Shown: in pieces, positions 8,507 through 16,505 of the stretch | Layout of the letters: the number at the start of each line of letters is the position of its first letter | Position numbering within the stretch: position 1 is the first letter of the stretch | Source of the DNA: Streptomyces sp. SAT1 | GTDB taxonomy: Bacteria; Actinomycetota; Actinomycetes; Streptomycetales; Streptomycetaceae | Assembly: GCF_001654495.1 (NCBI RefSeq) | Contig: NZ_CP015849.1 | Span: 4,625,501 to 4,689,500, forward strand | DNA: 64,000 bases | Direction of reading: 5' to 3' | Made by a program: the position numbers and the translations under genes | Notes under the pieces: model-generated | Told to the model about the DNA's origin: nothing | Database searches by the model: none | The model's input: the letters and a program-made list of their open reading frames with translations, nothing else

Positions 8507-9094
8507 ATGCCGTGGATGCGGGTGCGCGAAGGTCTGGGGCGGCCGGGACCGTCGAGGGGGCCGGGGCGGCTGGTGAGACCGGGGAGGCCGGGGCGGGTGA
8601 GACCGGGGAGGCCGATGAGTTCGGGGCGCTCGGGACCGTACGGCTGGTGGCTCGGATCCGGTCGACCGGACCGGTGGGACCGGTGGGTCCGGCGGTTCCG
8701 GCACGGGGCGCGCGCCGACCGCGGTCAGGTCGCCATCGAGTACCTGGGCTTCGTCCCGGTCCTGCTGCTGGTCGGCCTCGCGGCCATCCAGATCGGACTC
8801 GTCGCCTTCTGCGCCCTCCAGGCCGGTACGGCGGCACGGGCGGGGGCGCGCGCGGCCTCGCTCGGTCACGACGCGCAGGGGGCGTGCGCGGCGGCGGTCA
8901 GCGGCGGGCTCTCCGGACGTACCACCTGCGTCCCCGCGCCCGGAGGCGACACGGTCACCGTCACGGCCACCGTGCGCATCCCCTCCGTCATCCCGCTGTG
9001 GAACCCGGTGGGCACCGTTCGCAAGACCGCCACCATGCCGCTAGACGACCCCCGCTCGACCAGTGACCGAGGACGAGGAGCCCCGCCCCCATGA
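8507..9094 (+). CDS. Second TadE-like pseudopilin with long repetitive leader
   Basis: A 195-aa protein whose ATG follows the previous stop by one base. The leader is 73 residues of Arg/Pro/Gly repeats, encoded by tandem near-repeats of GGCCGGGG and GACCGGGGAGG type. It leads to G73|QVAIEYLG and one membrane helix (about 78-103). After the helix come AAGTAARAGARAAS and a beta-rich domain with two cysteines (CAAAV, TTCVPAP). It looks like a paralogue of the preceding gene. The same peptidase should process both. It overlaps the cpaF start by 4 bp (ATGA). An internal ATG at 8615 could be an alternative start. Confidence 0.8.
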   Translation: MPWMRVREGLGRPGPSRGPGRLVRPGRPGRVRPGRPMSSGRSGPYGWWLGSGRPDRWDRWVRRFRHGARADRGQVAIEYLGFVPVLLLVGLAAIQIGLVAFCALQAGTAARAGARAASLGHDAQGACAAAVSGGLSGRTTCVPAPGGDTVTVTATVRIPSVIPLWNPVGTVRKTATMPLDDPRSTSDRGRGAPPP

Positions 9095-10428
9095 GTCTGC
9101 GCGCACGCATCAACTCCCCGCAGGAGCAAGGCAGCCGGGGCGAGGACGCCCACCTGGTCGCCTCCTACCGGGCGAAGCTCCTGGAGGAGATCGACCTCGC
9201 GGAGATGAGCGCGCTCGCGCCCGCCGAGCGCCGGGTACGGCTGGAACGGGTGCTCGGGCACATCATCAGCCGCGAGGGCCCGGTCCTGTCGACGGCCGAG
9301 CGCTCCCAGCTGATCCGCCGGGTGGTCGACGAAGCCCTCGGCCTCGGCATCCTCGAACCCCTGCTCGAAGACGCGTCCATCACCGAGATCATGGTCAACG
9401 GCCCCGACGCGATCTTCGTGGAGCGCGGCGGCCGGGTCGAACAGCTCCCGCTCCGCTTCGCCTCCCACGAGCAGCTGATGCAGACCATCGAACGGATCGT
9501 CTCCACCGTCAACCGGCGCGTGGACGAGACGAACCCCATGGTCGACGCCCGGCTTCCGTCCGGCGAACGCGTCAACGTGATCATCCCGCCGCTGTCGCTG
9601 ACCGGCCCCGTCCTCACCATCCGCCGCTTCCCGCGCTCCTTCACCCTCCAGGAGCTGATCGGGTTCGGCTCGCTCGACGAGCACATGCTCTATCTGCTCG
9701 CCGGACTGGTGCAGGCCAGGTTCAACATCATCGTGTCCGGCGCCACCGGCACCGGCAAGACCACGCTGCTCAACGCCCTGTCCGGGCTGATCCCGGACGG
9801 CGAGCGCATCATCACCATCGAGGACTCCGCCGAACTCCAGCTCCAGCAGCACCACGTCGTACGCCTGGAGGCCCGCCCGCCCAACGTCGAGGGCCGCGGC
9901 CGGATCAGCATCCGCGACCTCGTCCGCAACTCCCTGCGCATGCGCCCCGACCGCATCGTCGTCGGCGAGGTCCGCGGCGGCGAGTCGCTGGACATGCTCC
10001 AGGCCATGTCGACCGGCCACGACGGCTCGCTGGCCACCGTGCACGCCAACAGTGCCGAGGACGCCCTGATGCGCCTGCAGACCCTGGCCTCCATGTCCGA
10101 GGTGGAGATCCCCTTCCCGGCCCTGCACGACCAGATCAACAGCGCCGTGGACGTCCTCGTCCAGCTCACCCGCTTCGCGGACGGCGCCCGCCGCGTCACC
10201 GAGATCGCCCTGCTCGACAGCCACGGCGGCGAGCCGTACCGGCTGGCGACCGTGGCCCGCTTCGCCGCCCGGCCCATGACCGCGGACGGCCGCATCCACG
10301 GCGCCTTCGAGCACCACCCGCTGCCCCGCCGCGCCGCCGACCGCCTCCACATGGCGAGCCAGCCCGTCCCCGCGGCCTTCGGCGTCGCCCGGTCCACGGA
10401 CCAACTGGCCACCCGGGAGGCCGTATGA
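9091..10428 (+). CDS. cpaF: Tad pilus assembly/secretion ATPase CpaF (TadA)
   Basis: A 445-aa hexameric secretion ATPase of the CpaF/TadA family. The N-terminal all-alpha domain (about 1-100) leads to a VDEALGLGILEPLLED segment. The NTPase core has Walker A GATGTGKTT (about 217-225), an Asp box with ITIEDSAELQL, a Walker B region at RMRPDRIVVGEVRGGE, and the His box GHDGSLATVHAN. It powers extension (and in some species retraction) of the Flp pilus at the membrane with TadB and TadC. Its stop codon overlaps the ATG of a small open frame that leads into tadB. Confidence 0.95.
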   Translation: MSLRARINSPQEQGSRGEDAHLVASYRAKLLEEIDLAEMSALAPAERRVRLERVLGHIISREGPVLSTAERSQLIRRVVDEALGLGILEPLLEDASITEIMVNGPDAIFVERGGRVEQLPLRFASHEQLMQTIERIVSTVNRRVDETNPMVDARLPSGERVNVIIPPLSLTGPVLTIRRFPRSFTLQELIGFGSLDEHMLYLLAGLVQARFNIIVSGATGTGKTTLLNALSGLIPDGERIITIEDSAELQLQQHHVVRLEARPPNVEGRGRISIRDLVRNSLRMRPDRIVVGEVRGGESLDMLQAMSTGHDGSLATVHANSAEDALMRLQTLASMSEVEIPFPALHDQINSAVDVLVQLTRFADGARRVTEIALLDSHGGEPYRLATVARFAARPMTADGRIHGAFEHHPLPRRAADRLHMASQPVPAAFGVARSTDQLATREAV

Positions 10429-10559
10429 GCCGTATGAGCGGTATGAGCCGCACGACGAGCACGACGAGCACGACGAGCACGACCACCACCCGGCCACGAC
10501 GAGCCTGGACCAGGCGGTCGGGAGCCGTCCCGCGGTCAGGAGCCACCCCATGGAACTGA
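10425..10559 (+). CDS. Possible 44-aa Thr/Ser-rich linker ORF between cpaF and tadB
   Basis: Begins in an ATGA overlap with the cpaF stop and ends at a TGA that overlaps the tadB start (ATGGAACTGA). The sequence is Met/Ser/Thr-rich, with repeats of ACGACGAGC coding Thr-Thr-Ser, then basic. It may be a translational relay that carries ribosomes from cpaF to tadB rather than a functional protein. It could equally be an expanded linker with no product. Confidence 0.3.
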   Translation: MSRMSGMSRTTSTTSTTSTTTTRPRRAWTRRSGAVPRSGATPWN

Positions 10560-11491
10560 GTACCCTCGTCACCCTCACCACCGGTGTCGCCCTGCTGGCC
10601 TGCGTCCTGGCCGTCGTCGGCCTGCACGCCTACACCTCCGGCCGGGCCCAGCGCGCCGAACTCGTCGACCGGCTCGCCCTGACCGGCGGCACCGAGACGG
10701 GCCGCAGACGCCGCTTCCGCTCCCTGGACCGCAGGCTGCGCCGCACCGCCCTCGGCCGCAGACTGGAACTGCGGCTCGCCGCCACCGGCCTCGACGTCAC
10801 CCCCGGCGAGTTCTTCGCCTGCATGCTCGCCGTGGTGGCCGCCCTCTGGCTGATCGGCCAGGCCGCCCTGGCCCCGTTCTTCGGACCGCTCGCCGGGCTT
10901 CTCGGCGTCTGGGCCGCGGTGCAGTTCCTCAACTGGCAGCGCGCCAAACGCATCGAGAAGTTCATCAACCAGCTCCCCGAACTCGCCCGCATCCTGGCCA
11001 ACGCCACCCAGGCCGGCCTCGCCCTGCGCACCGCGATCGGCATGGCCGCCGAGGAACTGGAGGCCCCCGCGGGCGAGGAGCTGGGCAAGGTCGCCCACCA
11101 GCTCGCGCTGGGCGCCTCGATGGACGACGCCCTCGGCGAACTCGCCGACCGGCTGCCCTCCCGCGAACTCGTCGTCCTGGTCACCACCCTCGTCCTGTCC
11201 AACCGCGCCGGCGGCCAGGTCGTCGGCGCCCTGCGCAACCTCACCGAGACCCTGGAGGAGCGCAAGGAGACCCGCCGCGAGGTCCGCACCCAGCTCTCCC
11301 AGGTCAACATGACCTCGTACGCGGTACCCGTGCTCGGCGTCGGCGCGCTCTTCCTGATGAACGGCGTCAAGTCCGGCGCCCTGGAGCGCATGACGGGCTC
11401 CCCGCTCGGCCAGGGCGCCGTGATCGTCGCCTTCGCGCTCTACGCCGTCGGCTTCTTCCTCATCCGCCGGATGTCCCGCATCGACGTGTAG
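10550..11491 (+). CDS. tadB: Tad pilus inner-membrane platform protein TadB (type II secretion system F family)
   Basis: A 313-aa polytopic protein with an N-terminal membrane helix (about 5-25), a basic cytoplasmic stretch, two central helices (about 82-125), a T2SSF domain (about 140-265) containing LANATQAGLALRTAIGMAAEEL and the FVVGALRNLTETLEERKE-like helix, and C-terminal helices (about 248-305). TadB pairs with TadC to form the platform that CpaF drives. The start ATG lies in the ATGGAACTGA overlap with the small upstream ORF. Confidence 0.9.
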   Translation: MELSTLVTLTTGVALLACVLAVVGLHAYTSGRAQRAELVDRLALTGGTETGRRRRFRSLDRRLRRTALGRRLELRLAATGLDVTPGEFFACMLAVVAALWLIGQAALAPFFGPLAGLLGVWAAVQFLNWQRAKRIEKFINQLPELARILANATQAGLALRTAIGMAAEELEAPAGEELGKVAHQLALGASMDDALGELADRLPSRELVVLVTTLVLSNRAGGQVVGALRNLTETLEERKETRREVRTQLSQVNMTSYAVPVLGVGALFLMNGVKSGALERMTGSPLGQGAVIVAFALYAVGFFLIRRMSRIDV

Positions 11492-11526
11492 CACCGCGAG
11501 AACCGCGAGAACCGCGAGAACCGCAG
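11491..11526 (+). repeat. Tandem 9-bp repeat GCGAGAACC between tadB and tadC
   Basis: Three exact units of GCGAGAACC plus a partial copy follow the tadB stop codon. It looks like slippage-derived spacer DNA. Confidence 0.6.
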
Positions 11527-11569
11527 GCGTGGGAAGACAGACGGGACGACAGAAAGGAGAGAACCGACG

Positions 11570-12457
11570 ATGGCATGGCTGCTCGCCCTGGTGGCGGCGC
11601 TCAGCGTCGCGGGCGTCTTCGCCGGTGTCCGCATGTACCGCGCGGACGCGCGGCTGCCCAGCGACCTCGCCCTCGCCCTGGAGGTCGGCGCCACCCGCAC
11701 CGGCGCGGTGGGCTCCGTCATCGACCGCCTGGGCATGCGCTACGCCCCCGCCGTACTGCGGCTGATGGGCCCCAAGCTGGTCGCGCGCTACCGCCGCAAG
11801 ATCGACCTGGCGGGCAACCCGGGCGGCCTGACCATCGACCGCTACGCGGCCCGGCGCGCGGTCTACGGCTTCCTCGGCGGCTTCGGCGGCCTGATCTCCC
11901 TGCTGCGCGGCCAGTACGTCGTCGCGCTCCTGCTCTTCGCCTTCGGCGCGTTCTGGACCGAGGTCGGCATCTGGTCGGCCATCCGCATCCGCCGCGACGT
12001 CATCGAGCGCACGCTGCCCGACTTCCTCGACGTCCTCGCCGTCGTCGTGAGCGCCGGGCTCGGCTTCCGCCAGGCGCTGGACCGGGTGGCCTCCCGGTAC
12101 GAGGGCCCGTGGGCGGACGAACTGCGCATCACCCTGCGCCAGATGGATCTCGGCATGAGCCGCCGCGAGGCGTTCGCGGAACTGCGCCGCCGCAACGACT
12201 CCGAGCAGGTCGCCATGTTCGTCACCGCCCTCCAGCAGGGCGAGGAGCTGGGCGCGCCGATCGTCGACACACTCGTGTCCCTGGCCAAGGACATGCGCCG
12301 CACCGACGCGCAGAACGCCCGCCGCAAGGCCGCCCGCGCGGTGCCCAAGGCCACCATGATGATCACCACCTTCATGGTCCCGGCCACCCTCATCCTCCTC
12401 GCCGCGGGCCTCCTCCTGGGCTCCGGCGTGGACTTCGGCTCCGTCACAGGGGAGTAG
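11570..12457 (+). CDS. tadC: Tad pilus inner-membrane platform protein TadC (type II secretion system F family)
   Basis: A 295-aa membrane protein with an N-terminal helix (about 1-20), a pair of central helices (about 97-140), and a T2SSF domain (about 150-265). The domain contains LPDFLDVLAVVVSAGLGFRQAL and EQVAMFVTALQQGEELGAPI, which are typical TadC sequences. Two more helices close the protein (about 265-290). An AGGAGAG site lies upstream of the ATG. TadC partners TadB as the membrane platform for pilin polymerisation. The next gene, a sensor kinase, starts 7 bp after the stop and is probably co-transcribed. Confidence 0.9.
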   Translation: MAWLLALVAALSVAGVFAGVRMYRADARLPSDLALALEVGATRTGAVGSVIDRLGMRYAPAVLRLMGPKLVARYRRKIDLAGNPGGLTIDRYAARRAVYGFLGGFGGLISLLRGQYVVALLLFAFGAFWTEVGIWSAIRIRRDVIERTLPDFLDVLAVVVSAGLGFRQALDRVASRYEGPWADELRITLRQMDLGMSRREAFAELRRRNDSEQVAMFVTALQQGEELGAPIVDTLVSLAKDMRRTDAQNARRKAARAVPKATMMITTFMVPATLILLAAGLLLGSGVDFGSVTGE

Positions 12458-12464
12458 GGGCCAG

Positions 12465-14003
12465 ATGCGTACGACCATGCCGACCACGGAGGAACGCCAC
12501 CTCCGCACGGGCTCACTCCGGCACGCGCCTCGCACGGCGGCGGAAGCGGGGGGAGGGGGAGGGGCGCCCGAGCCTGCGCCTGCGCCCGCGCCTGGGCCCG
12601 CGCCGGTCCCTGCCCCGATACAGGTGCAGGTGCACGTACAGGCGCCTGAGGGTGTCCCCGCCCTCGGACCCGCTCCCGCCCCGCACCCCCTCGCGCCGGA
12701 AAAGCTCCAGATCAGCGCCCTACAAGCGATGTGCCGCCATGTCTTCGCGTTCCGCCTGGCGATGATCGCGCTGGCCGCCCCCGTCGCCCTCGTGCACGCC
12801 GCCCCCGGCCTCGCCGTCCGCCTGGTGGGCGCCGCGGTGGTCGTCACCTTCATGGGCTCCTACGTCCTCTTCCGGGACTGGGAGCGCTTCGGCCCGCTGC
12901 TCCTGCGGCACCCCACCCTCCTCGTCCTGGACACCCTCTTCGGCGCGCTCCCGCTCATCGCGGCCGGACCGGACAGCGTCCTGGCGTACGTCAGCGTCTG
13001 CACCCCGCTGCTGGCCGGCCTCGTCTACGGCTGGCGCGGCGCGGCGCTCTTCGCCTCGCTCCAGTCGCTGATCCTCTTGCTGGTGCACATCGCCGCCAGG
13101 CAACCGCACGCCGACCTGGCCCAGTCCGCCCTCTTCCCCGGCCTGTGCCTGATCGTGGGCGCGGTCGGCGCCACCCAGCGCACGCTGCTCCTCCGCTTCG
13201 GCGAGGCCACCCGCACGCTGACCGCGGTCCAGGCACGGCTCGCCGTCACCGAGGCCGTGAACGCCGAACGCGCGCGTCTGGCACGGGAGATGCACGACTC
13301 GGTGGCGAAGACCCTGCACGGTGTGGCCCTGGCCGCCGACGGCCTGGCGTGTTCGGCCGGGGCGGGCCGCCCGGACCCGGCCCTGATCCGGCGGCAGGCC
13401 GACCTGGTCGCCCGCTCGGCCCGCCGCGCCGCCGCCGAGTCACGGGAACTCCTCACGGACCTGCGGCGCGCGCACGACCCGGACCGCAGGACGGATCTGC
13501 GCGCGGAACTGGCCGCCGAGGCAAGGGCGTTCAGTTCCCGCACGGGCGTGCCGACGACCTGCCGCACGAGCACGAGCACGACTTCGACCACGACACCGAC
13601 CACGACGACGGTCCCGGTCACCAGCCGTGAGCCGGTGACCTGCCCCCCTCCGCTCCCCCCGCTGCCGCCCGCCGTCGCCCGCCATCTCCTCGCCATCGCC
13701 GCCGAGGCGATGGAGAACGCCCACCGCCACGCCGCGCCGACCTGCGTCGAGGTCGGCGCGGACGTCGACGGCGGCCTGCTCCGCCTCACCGTCCGCGACG
13801 ACGGCCGGGGCCTGCCCCCGGGCACCACTCTCGAACACCTGTGTGGCAGCGGCCACTTCGGACTGCTCGGCATGACCGAACGCGCCACCGCGATCGGCGC
13901 CCGCCTCCGCGTGGGCCCGGCCGACCGGCCCGGGACCGGTACGGAAGTACGCGTCGAACTCCCCCTGGACGCTCTGCCGCCCCACCCACCCGACCGCCTC
14001 TGA
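12465..14003 (+). CDS. Membrane sensor histidine kinase (HisKA_3 type) in the Tad cluster
   Basis: A 512-aa kinase. Residues 1-80 are a Pro/Ala-rich disordered leader. Four to five membrane helices follow (about 95-240). The dimerisation/phosphoacceptor domain has REMHDSVAKTLHG with the predicted phosphorylated His near residue 277. An Arg-rich helix bundle leads to a Thr/Ser-rich insert (about 366-385, TSTSTTSTTTPTTTT). The HATPase_c domain (about 400-505) has the N-box AAEAMENAHRHA, the G1 box DDGRGLPPG and the G2-like HFGLLGMTERA. It signals to the response regulator encoded next. The position inside the pilus locus suggests control of Tad expression. Confidence 0.9.
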   Translation: MRTTMPTTEERHLRTGSLRHAPRTAAEAGGGGGAPEPAPAPAPGPAPVPAPIQVQVHVQAPEGVPALGPAPAPHPLAPEKLQISALQAMCRHVFAFRLAMIALAAPVALVHAAPGLAVRLVGAAVVVTFMGSYVLFRDWERFGPLLLRHPTLLVLDTLFGALPLIAAGPDSVLAYVSVCTPLLAGLVYGWRGAALFASLQSLILLLVHIAARQPHADLAQSALFPGLCLIVGAVGATQRTLLLRFGEATRTLTAVQARLAVTEAVNAERARLAREMHDSVAKTLHGVALAADGLACSAGAGRPDPALIRRQADLVARSARRAAAESRELLTDLRRAHDPDRRTDLRAELAAEARAFSSRTGVPTTCRTSTSTTSTTTPTTTTVPVTSREPVTCPPPLPPLPPAVARHLLAIAAEAMENAHRHAAPTCVEVGADVDGGLLRLTVRDDGRGLPPGTTLEHLCGSGHFGLLGMTERATAIGARLRVGPADRPGTGTEVRVELPLDALPPHPPDRL

Positions 14004-14064
14004 CCGCCCCCCTCGCCCTCCCCGCACCGCCTCCGGACCCGCCCGCACCCGAGAGGAGGCCCCG

Positions 14065-14919
14065 ATGCCGCCCGCGACGCCGTCCCCGCCCCCCGCCCCG
14101 CCGCCGTCCCAGGAACCTGGACCGGGCCGCCGCCGGCCCCTGACGGTCGTGGTCGCGGACGACAACCCGGTGGTCCGCGCCGGGCTGACGGCGCTGCTCA
14201 GCGGGCGCGAGGACATCACGGTGGTGGCCCAGGCCGCGGACGGCCGCGAGGCGTGGGAGGCCACCTGCCTGCACCGGCCGGACGTGGTCCTGCTCGATGT
14301 CCGGATGCCCGGGGTGGACGGCATCTCCGCCCTGCCGTACCTCGTACCGGTCGCCCCGGTCCTGATGCTCACCTACAGCCGTGAGCCGGAGGTCGTCCAG
14401 GAGGCCCTGCGCCGGGGCGCGGGCGGCTATCTGGTCCACGGCGAGTTCACCGCCGACCAACTGGTCGACGCCGTACGGGACATCACACGCGGACGTGCCC
14501 ACCTCACCGCCACGGCGGCGGGAGCCCTGCTGGGCCGGCTGCGGCAGCTCCCCGCACCGGCGGCGGGTTCCCTGCCGGAGAGCCTCGGAGATGCGAATGC
14601 ACACGAGTCGATGACCTCAACTCCCGTTCCTCCCAATATTTCTGTCGAATCACTTTCGCAGATGCAACCGACTGTGAGACAGTCGTCCCCGGTCGACAGG
14701 GCGAGGTTCCGACTCAGCGCGAGGGAGGCGGAGATCATGGACCTCATCGCATCCGGCATGACGAACCAGCAGATCGCCACCGCCTGCTTCATCAGCGAGA
14801 AGACCGTCAAGAACCACATCAACCGGATCTTCGCCAAGCTGCACAGCACCAGCCGCGCCGAGGCCGCCGCCAAGTGGCTCGGCACGGCCCCGGACTCCCC
14901 GTCGCAGGGACGGGGGTGA
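14065..14919 (+). CDS. NarL/LuxR-type response regulator, partner of the Tad histidine kinase
   Basis: A 284-aa protein with a Pro-rich leader (1-24), a receiver domain (about 26-145), a variable linker, and a LuxR HTH (about 215-275, LSAREAEIMDLIASGMTNQQIATA and ISEKTVKNHINRIFAKL). The receiver has the acidic pair at residues 32-33, the phosphoacceptor Asp78 in VVLLDVRMPG, and the conserved Thr103. The lysine expected in the GYLxKG segment is a histidine (GYLVHGEF, residue 125). It sits 61 bp after the kinase gene. The linker (about 175-210, SVESLSQMQPTVRQSS) has lower GC than its surroundings. Confidence 0.9.
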   Translation: MPPATPSPPPAPPPSQEPGPGRRRPLTVVVADDNPVVRAGLTALLSGREDITVVAQAADGREAWEATCLHRPDVVLLDVRMPGVDGISALPYLVPVAPVLMLTYSREPEVVQEALRRGAGGYLVHGEFTADQLVDAVRDITRGRAHLTATAAGALLGRLRQLPAPAAGSLPESLGDANAHESMTSTPVPPNISVESLSQMQPTVRQSSPVDRARFRLSAREAEIMDLIASGMTNQQIATACFISEKTVKNHINRIFAKLHSTSRAEAAAKWLGTAPDSPSQGRG

Positions 14920-15046
14920 CCCGGGATGCCGACGCCCCGGATCTGGGCCCGGAATTGGGCCCACGGGCCCTCGGAACGGTCCTTCGCCCCGCCCTACCCT
15001 TCCCCTGCCGCGACCGGCACCGAGCCCGAACCCGGAGGGGATCACC

Positions 15047-15280
15047 ATGAGCAACCTGATGCTGAAGACCGCGGTTGCGGCCAAGGTCCGCGTACAGGGC
15101 TGGAAGAACACCACCGCGGCGGCGATGCGCCGGCGCACCGGCGACCGGGGGCAGACGGCGGTGGAGTATCTGGGCATCCTCGCCGTCGTGGTGGCGATCG
15201 TGCTCGTCATCAACGGCACGAGCATCGGGCAGACGATCCTCAACAAGATCACAGGGCTGATCGGCAAGGTCGGCAATTGA
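15047..15280 (+). CDS. flp: Flp-type major pilin
   Basis: A 77-aa prepilin. It has a basic leader, the cleavage site G35|QTAVEYLG and a hydrophobic helix (about 41-62, LGILAVVVAIVLVINGTSIG) with a short C-terminal tail. The Glu at +5 and Tyr at +6 of the mature protein are the Flp hallmarks. A GGAGGGG site lies about 5 nt before the ATG. It should be cleaved by the A24 peptidase at 17.8 kb and polymerised by CpaF/TadB/TadC. The TadG-like gene starts in its stop codon (TTGA). Confidence 0.9.
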   Translation: MSNLMLKTAVAAKVRVQGWKNTTAAAMRRRTGDRGQTAVEYLGILAVVVAIVLVINGTSIGQTILNKITGLIGKVGN

Positions 15281-15897
15281 CACACCGCCGCCGGTACGGC
15301 GACGCGGGACAGGCCTTCCCCATCTACATCACGGTGGTGGCGGGCCTGCTCTTCCTCGCGTTGGTGTACTTCGCGGTCGGCCAGGCGACGGTGAACCGCA
15401 GCGGCGCCCAGACGGCGGCGGACGCCGCTGCGCTCGCGGCGGCCCAGGACACCAGGGACCAACTCGCGGGTGAATGGGTGGCGGCGGTCCTCGACCCGAA
15501 CGAGTGGCAGGACATCCTCACCGGTCACGGCAGGGAGGTCCGCTCCTCGTGCTGGCGGGCCGCCGAACTCGCCGCTCAGAACGACGCGCATCTCTTGGAC
15601 GGTGCCTGTCGGCAGCGTCTCCTGGGCTACACAGTCAGGGTCGAGACCAACAATCCCATGGGAGAGTCCGTCGTCCCCCTGACGAGTACCAAGCACTCCA
15701 AAGCGTCCGCCACGGCCGTGATCGAGCCGCGCTGCGACATCGGTCCACCGGCAGCGGATGCCGGGTCCGATCCGTTGCCGGTGCTCACGTGCCACGGCAA
15801 GCAGTGGGACCTGGACCCGAAGAACCCCGCGGACCTCCCCGAGCCCCAGGATCTCTTCGACGTCCACCTGGCCGACCGACCTGCGAACGACGAGTGA
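15277..15897 (+). CDS. TadG-like pilus assembly protein
   Basis: Start chosen at TTG 15277, which overlaps the pilin stop (TTGA); the open frame extends upstream through unrelated sequence. The 206-aa product has a short basic start, G11|QAFPIYITVVAGLLFLALVY (a pseudopilin-like helix), the QTAADAAALAAAQ segment typical of TadE/TadG-like proteins, and an outer domain with several cysteines (SSCWRA, GACRQR, PRCDIG, LTCHGK). The pilin-like motif suggests it enters the same assembly route as the TadE proteins. Confidence 0.78.
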   Translation: MTHRRRYGDAGQAFPIYITVVAGLLFLALVYFAVGQATVNRSGAQTAADAAALAAAQDTRDQLAGEWVAAVLDPNEWQDILTGHGREVRSSCWRAAELAAQNDAHLLDGACRQRLLGYTVRVETNNPMGESVVPLTSTKHSKASATAVIEPRCDIGPPAADAGSDPLPVLTCHGKQWDLDPKNPADLPEPQDLFDVHLADRPANDE

Positions 15898-15913
15898 AGA
15901 AGGAAGCAGAGCG

Positions 15914-16495
15914 ATGAGCATTCGGTTCACTGCGAGGACCCGCAGGGGTCTGCTCGCGTTGACCATGGCGGCCGGGCTGGCCGTCGGTGCGGTCGGCTGC
16001 GGCGGTGGCGGCGAGGACAAGCACCCGGAACCCAAGTCCGCGGTGTCCAAGGACAGCGGGGGGTCAGTTCCGAGTGCTCAGCAGGGTCAGTCGCAGGCGC
16101 CCCTGGCGGAACTGCGGGGGCCGGACGGGCTCCTCTTCCAGGCCACTTCGGCGCAGCGCGACGCGGGCGGATTCGTCACCGTCAACGGCGTCCTGAAGAA
16201 CGACGGCGCGAAGTCGGCCGTCATCCCCTCACAGATGAGCGGCGACGAGACCGAGATCATCAAGCACGGCCAGTCGCTCGGCGGAGCCACGCTCGTGGAC
16301 TCCAGCGGGAAGAAGCGCTACTACGTGCTCCGGGACACGGACGGGCGGCCGCTGACGACGGTGGGCCTGACGACGATCGAGTCGGGGCAGACACTCCCCG
16401 TCTTCATGCAGTTCCCCGCCCCCCCGACCACCACCACCGACGTCACCCTCCAACTCCCCACCTTCTCCAGCGGCACCATCAAGATCTCCGGGTGA
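15914..16495 (+). CDS. Putative lipoprotein in the Tad cluster
   Basis: ATG 15914 has AGGAAG about 8 nt upstream and gives 193 aa; the longer open frame is not used. A signal peptide with a lipobox-like end (GLAVGAVGC, Cys29) is followed by a Gly run and a Ser/Gln linker (about 35-65). A beta-sandwich domain (about 70-190) with repeated V-strands and GQTLPVFMQFPAPP follows. The fold resembles the immunoglobulin-like DUF families found near pili, but I cannot name it. It is 17 bp from the TadG-like gene and 11 bp from the OmpA-like gene, so it is probably in the same operon. Confidence 0.72.
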   Translation: MSIRFTARTRRGLLALTMAAGLAVGAVGCGGGGEDKHPEPKSAVSKDSGGSVPSAQQGQSQAPLAELRGPDGLLFQATSAQRDAGGFVTVNGVLKNDGAKSAVIPSQMSGDETEIIKHGQSLGGATLVDSSGKKRYYVLRDTDGRPLTTVGLTTIESGQTLPVFMQFPAPPTTTTDVTLQLPTFSSGTIKISG

Positions 16496-16505
16496 GGCGG
16501 CCACC

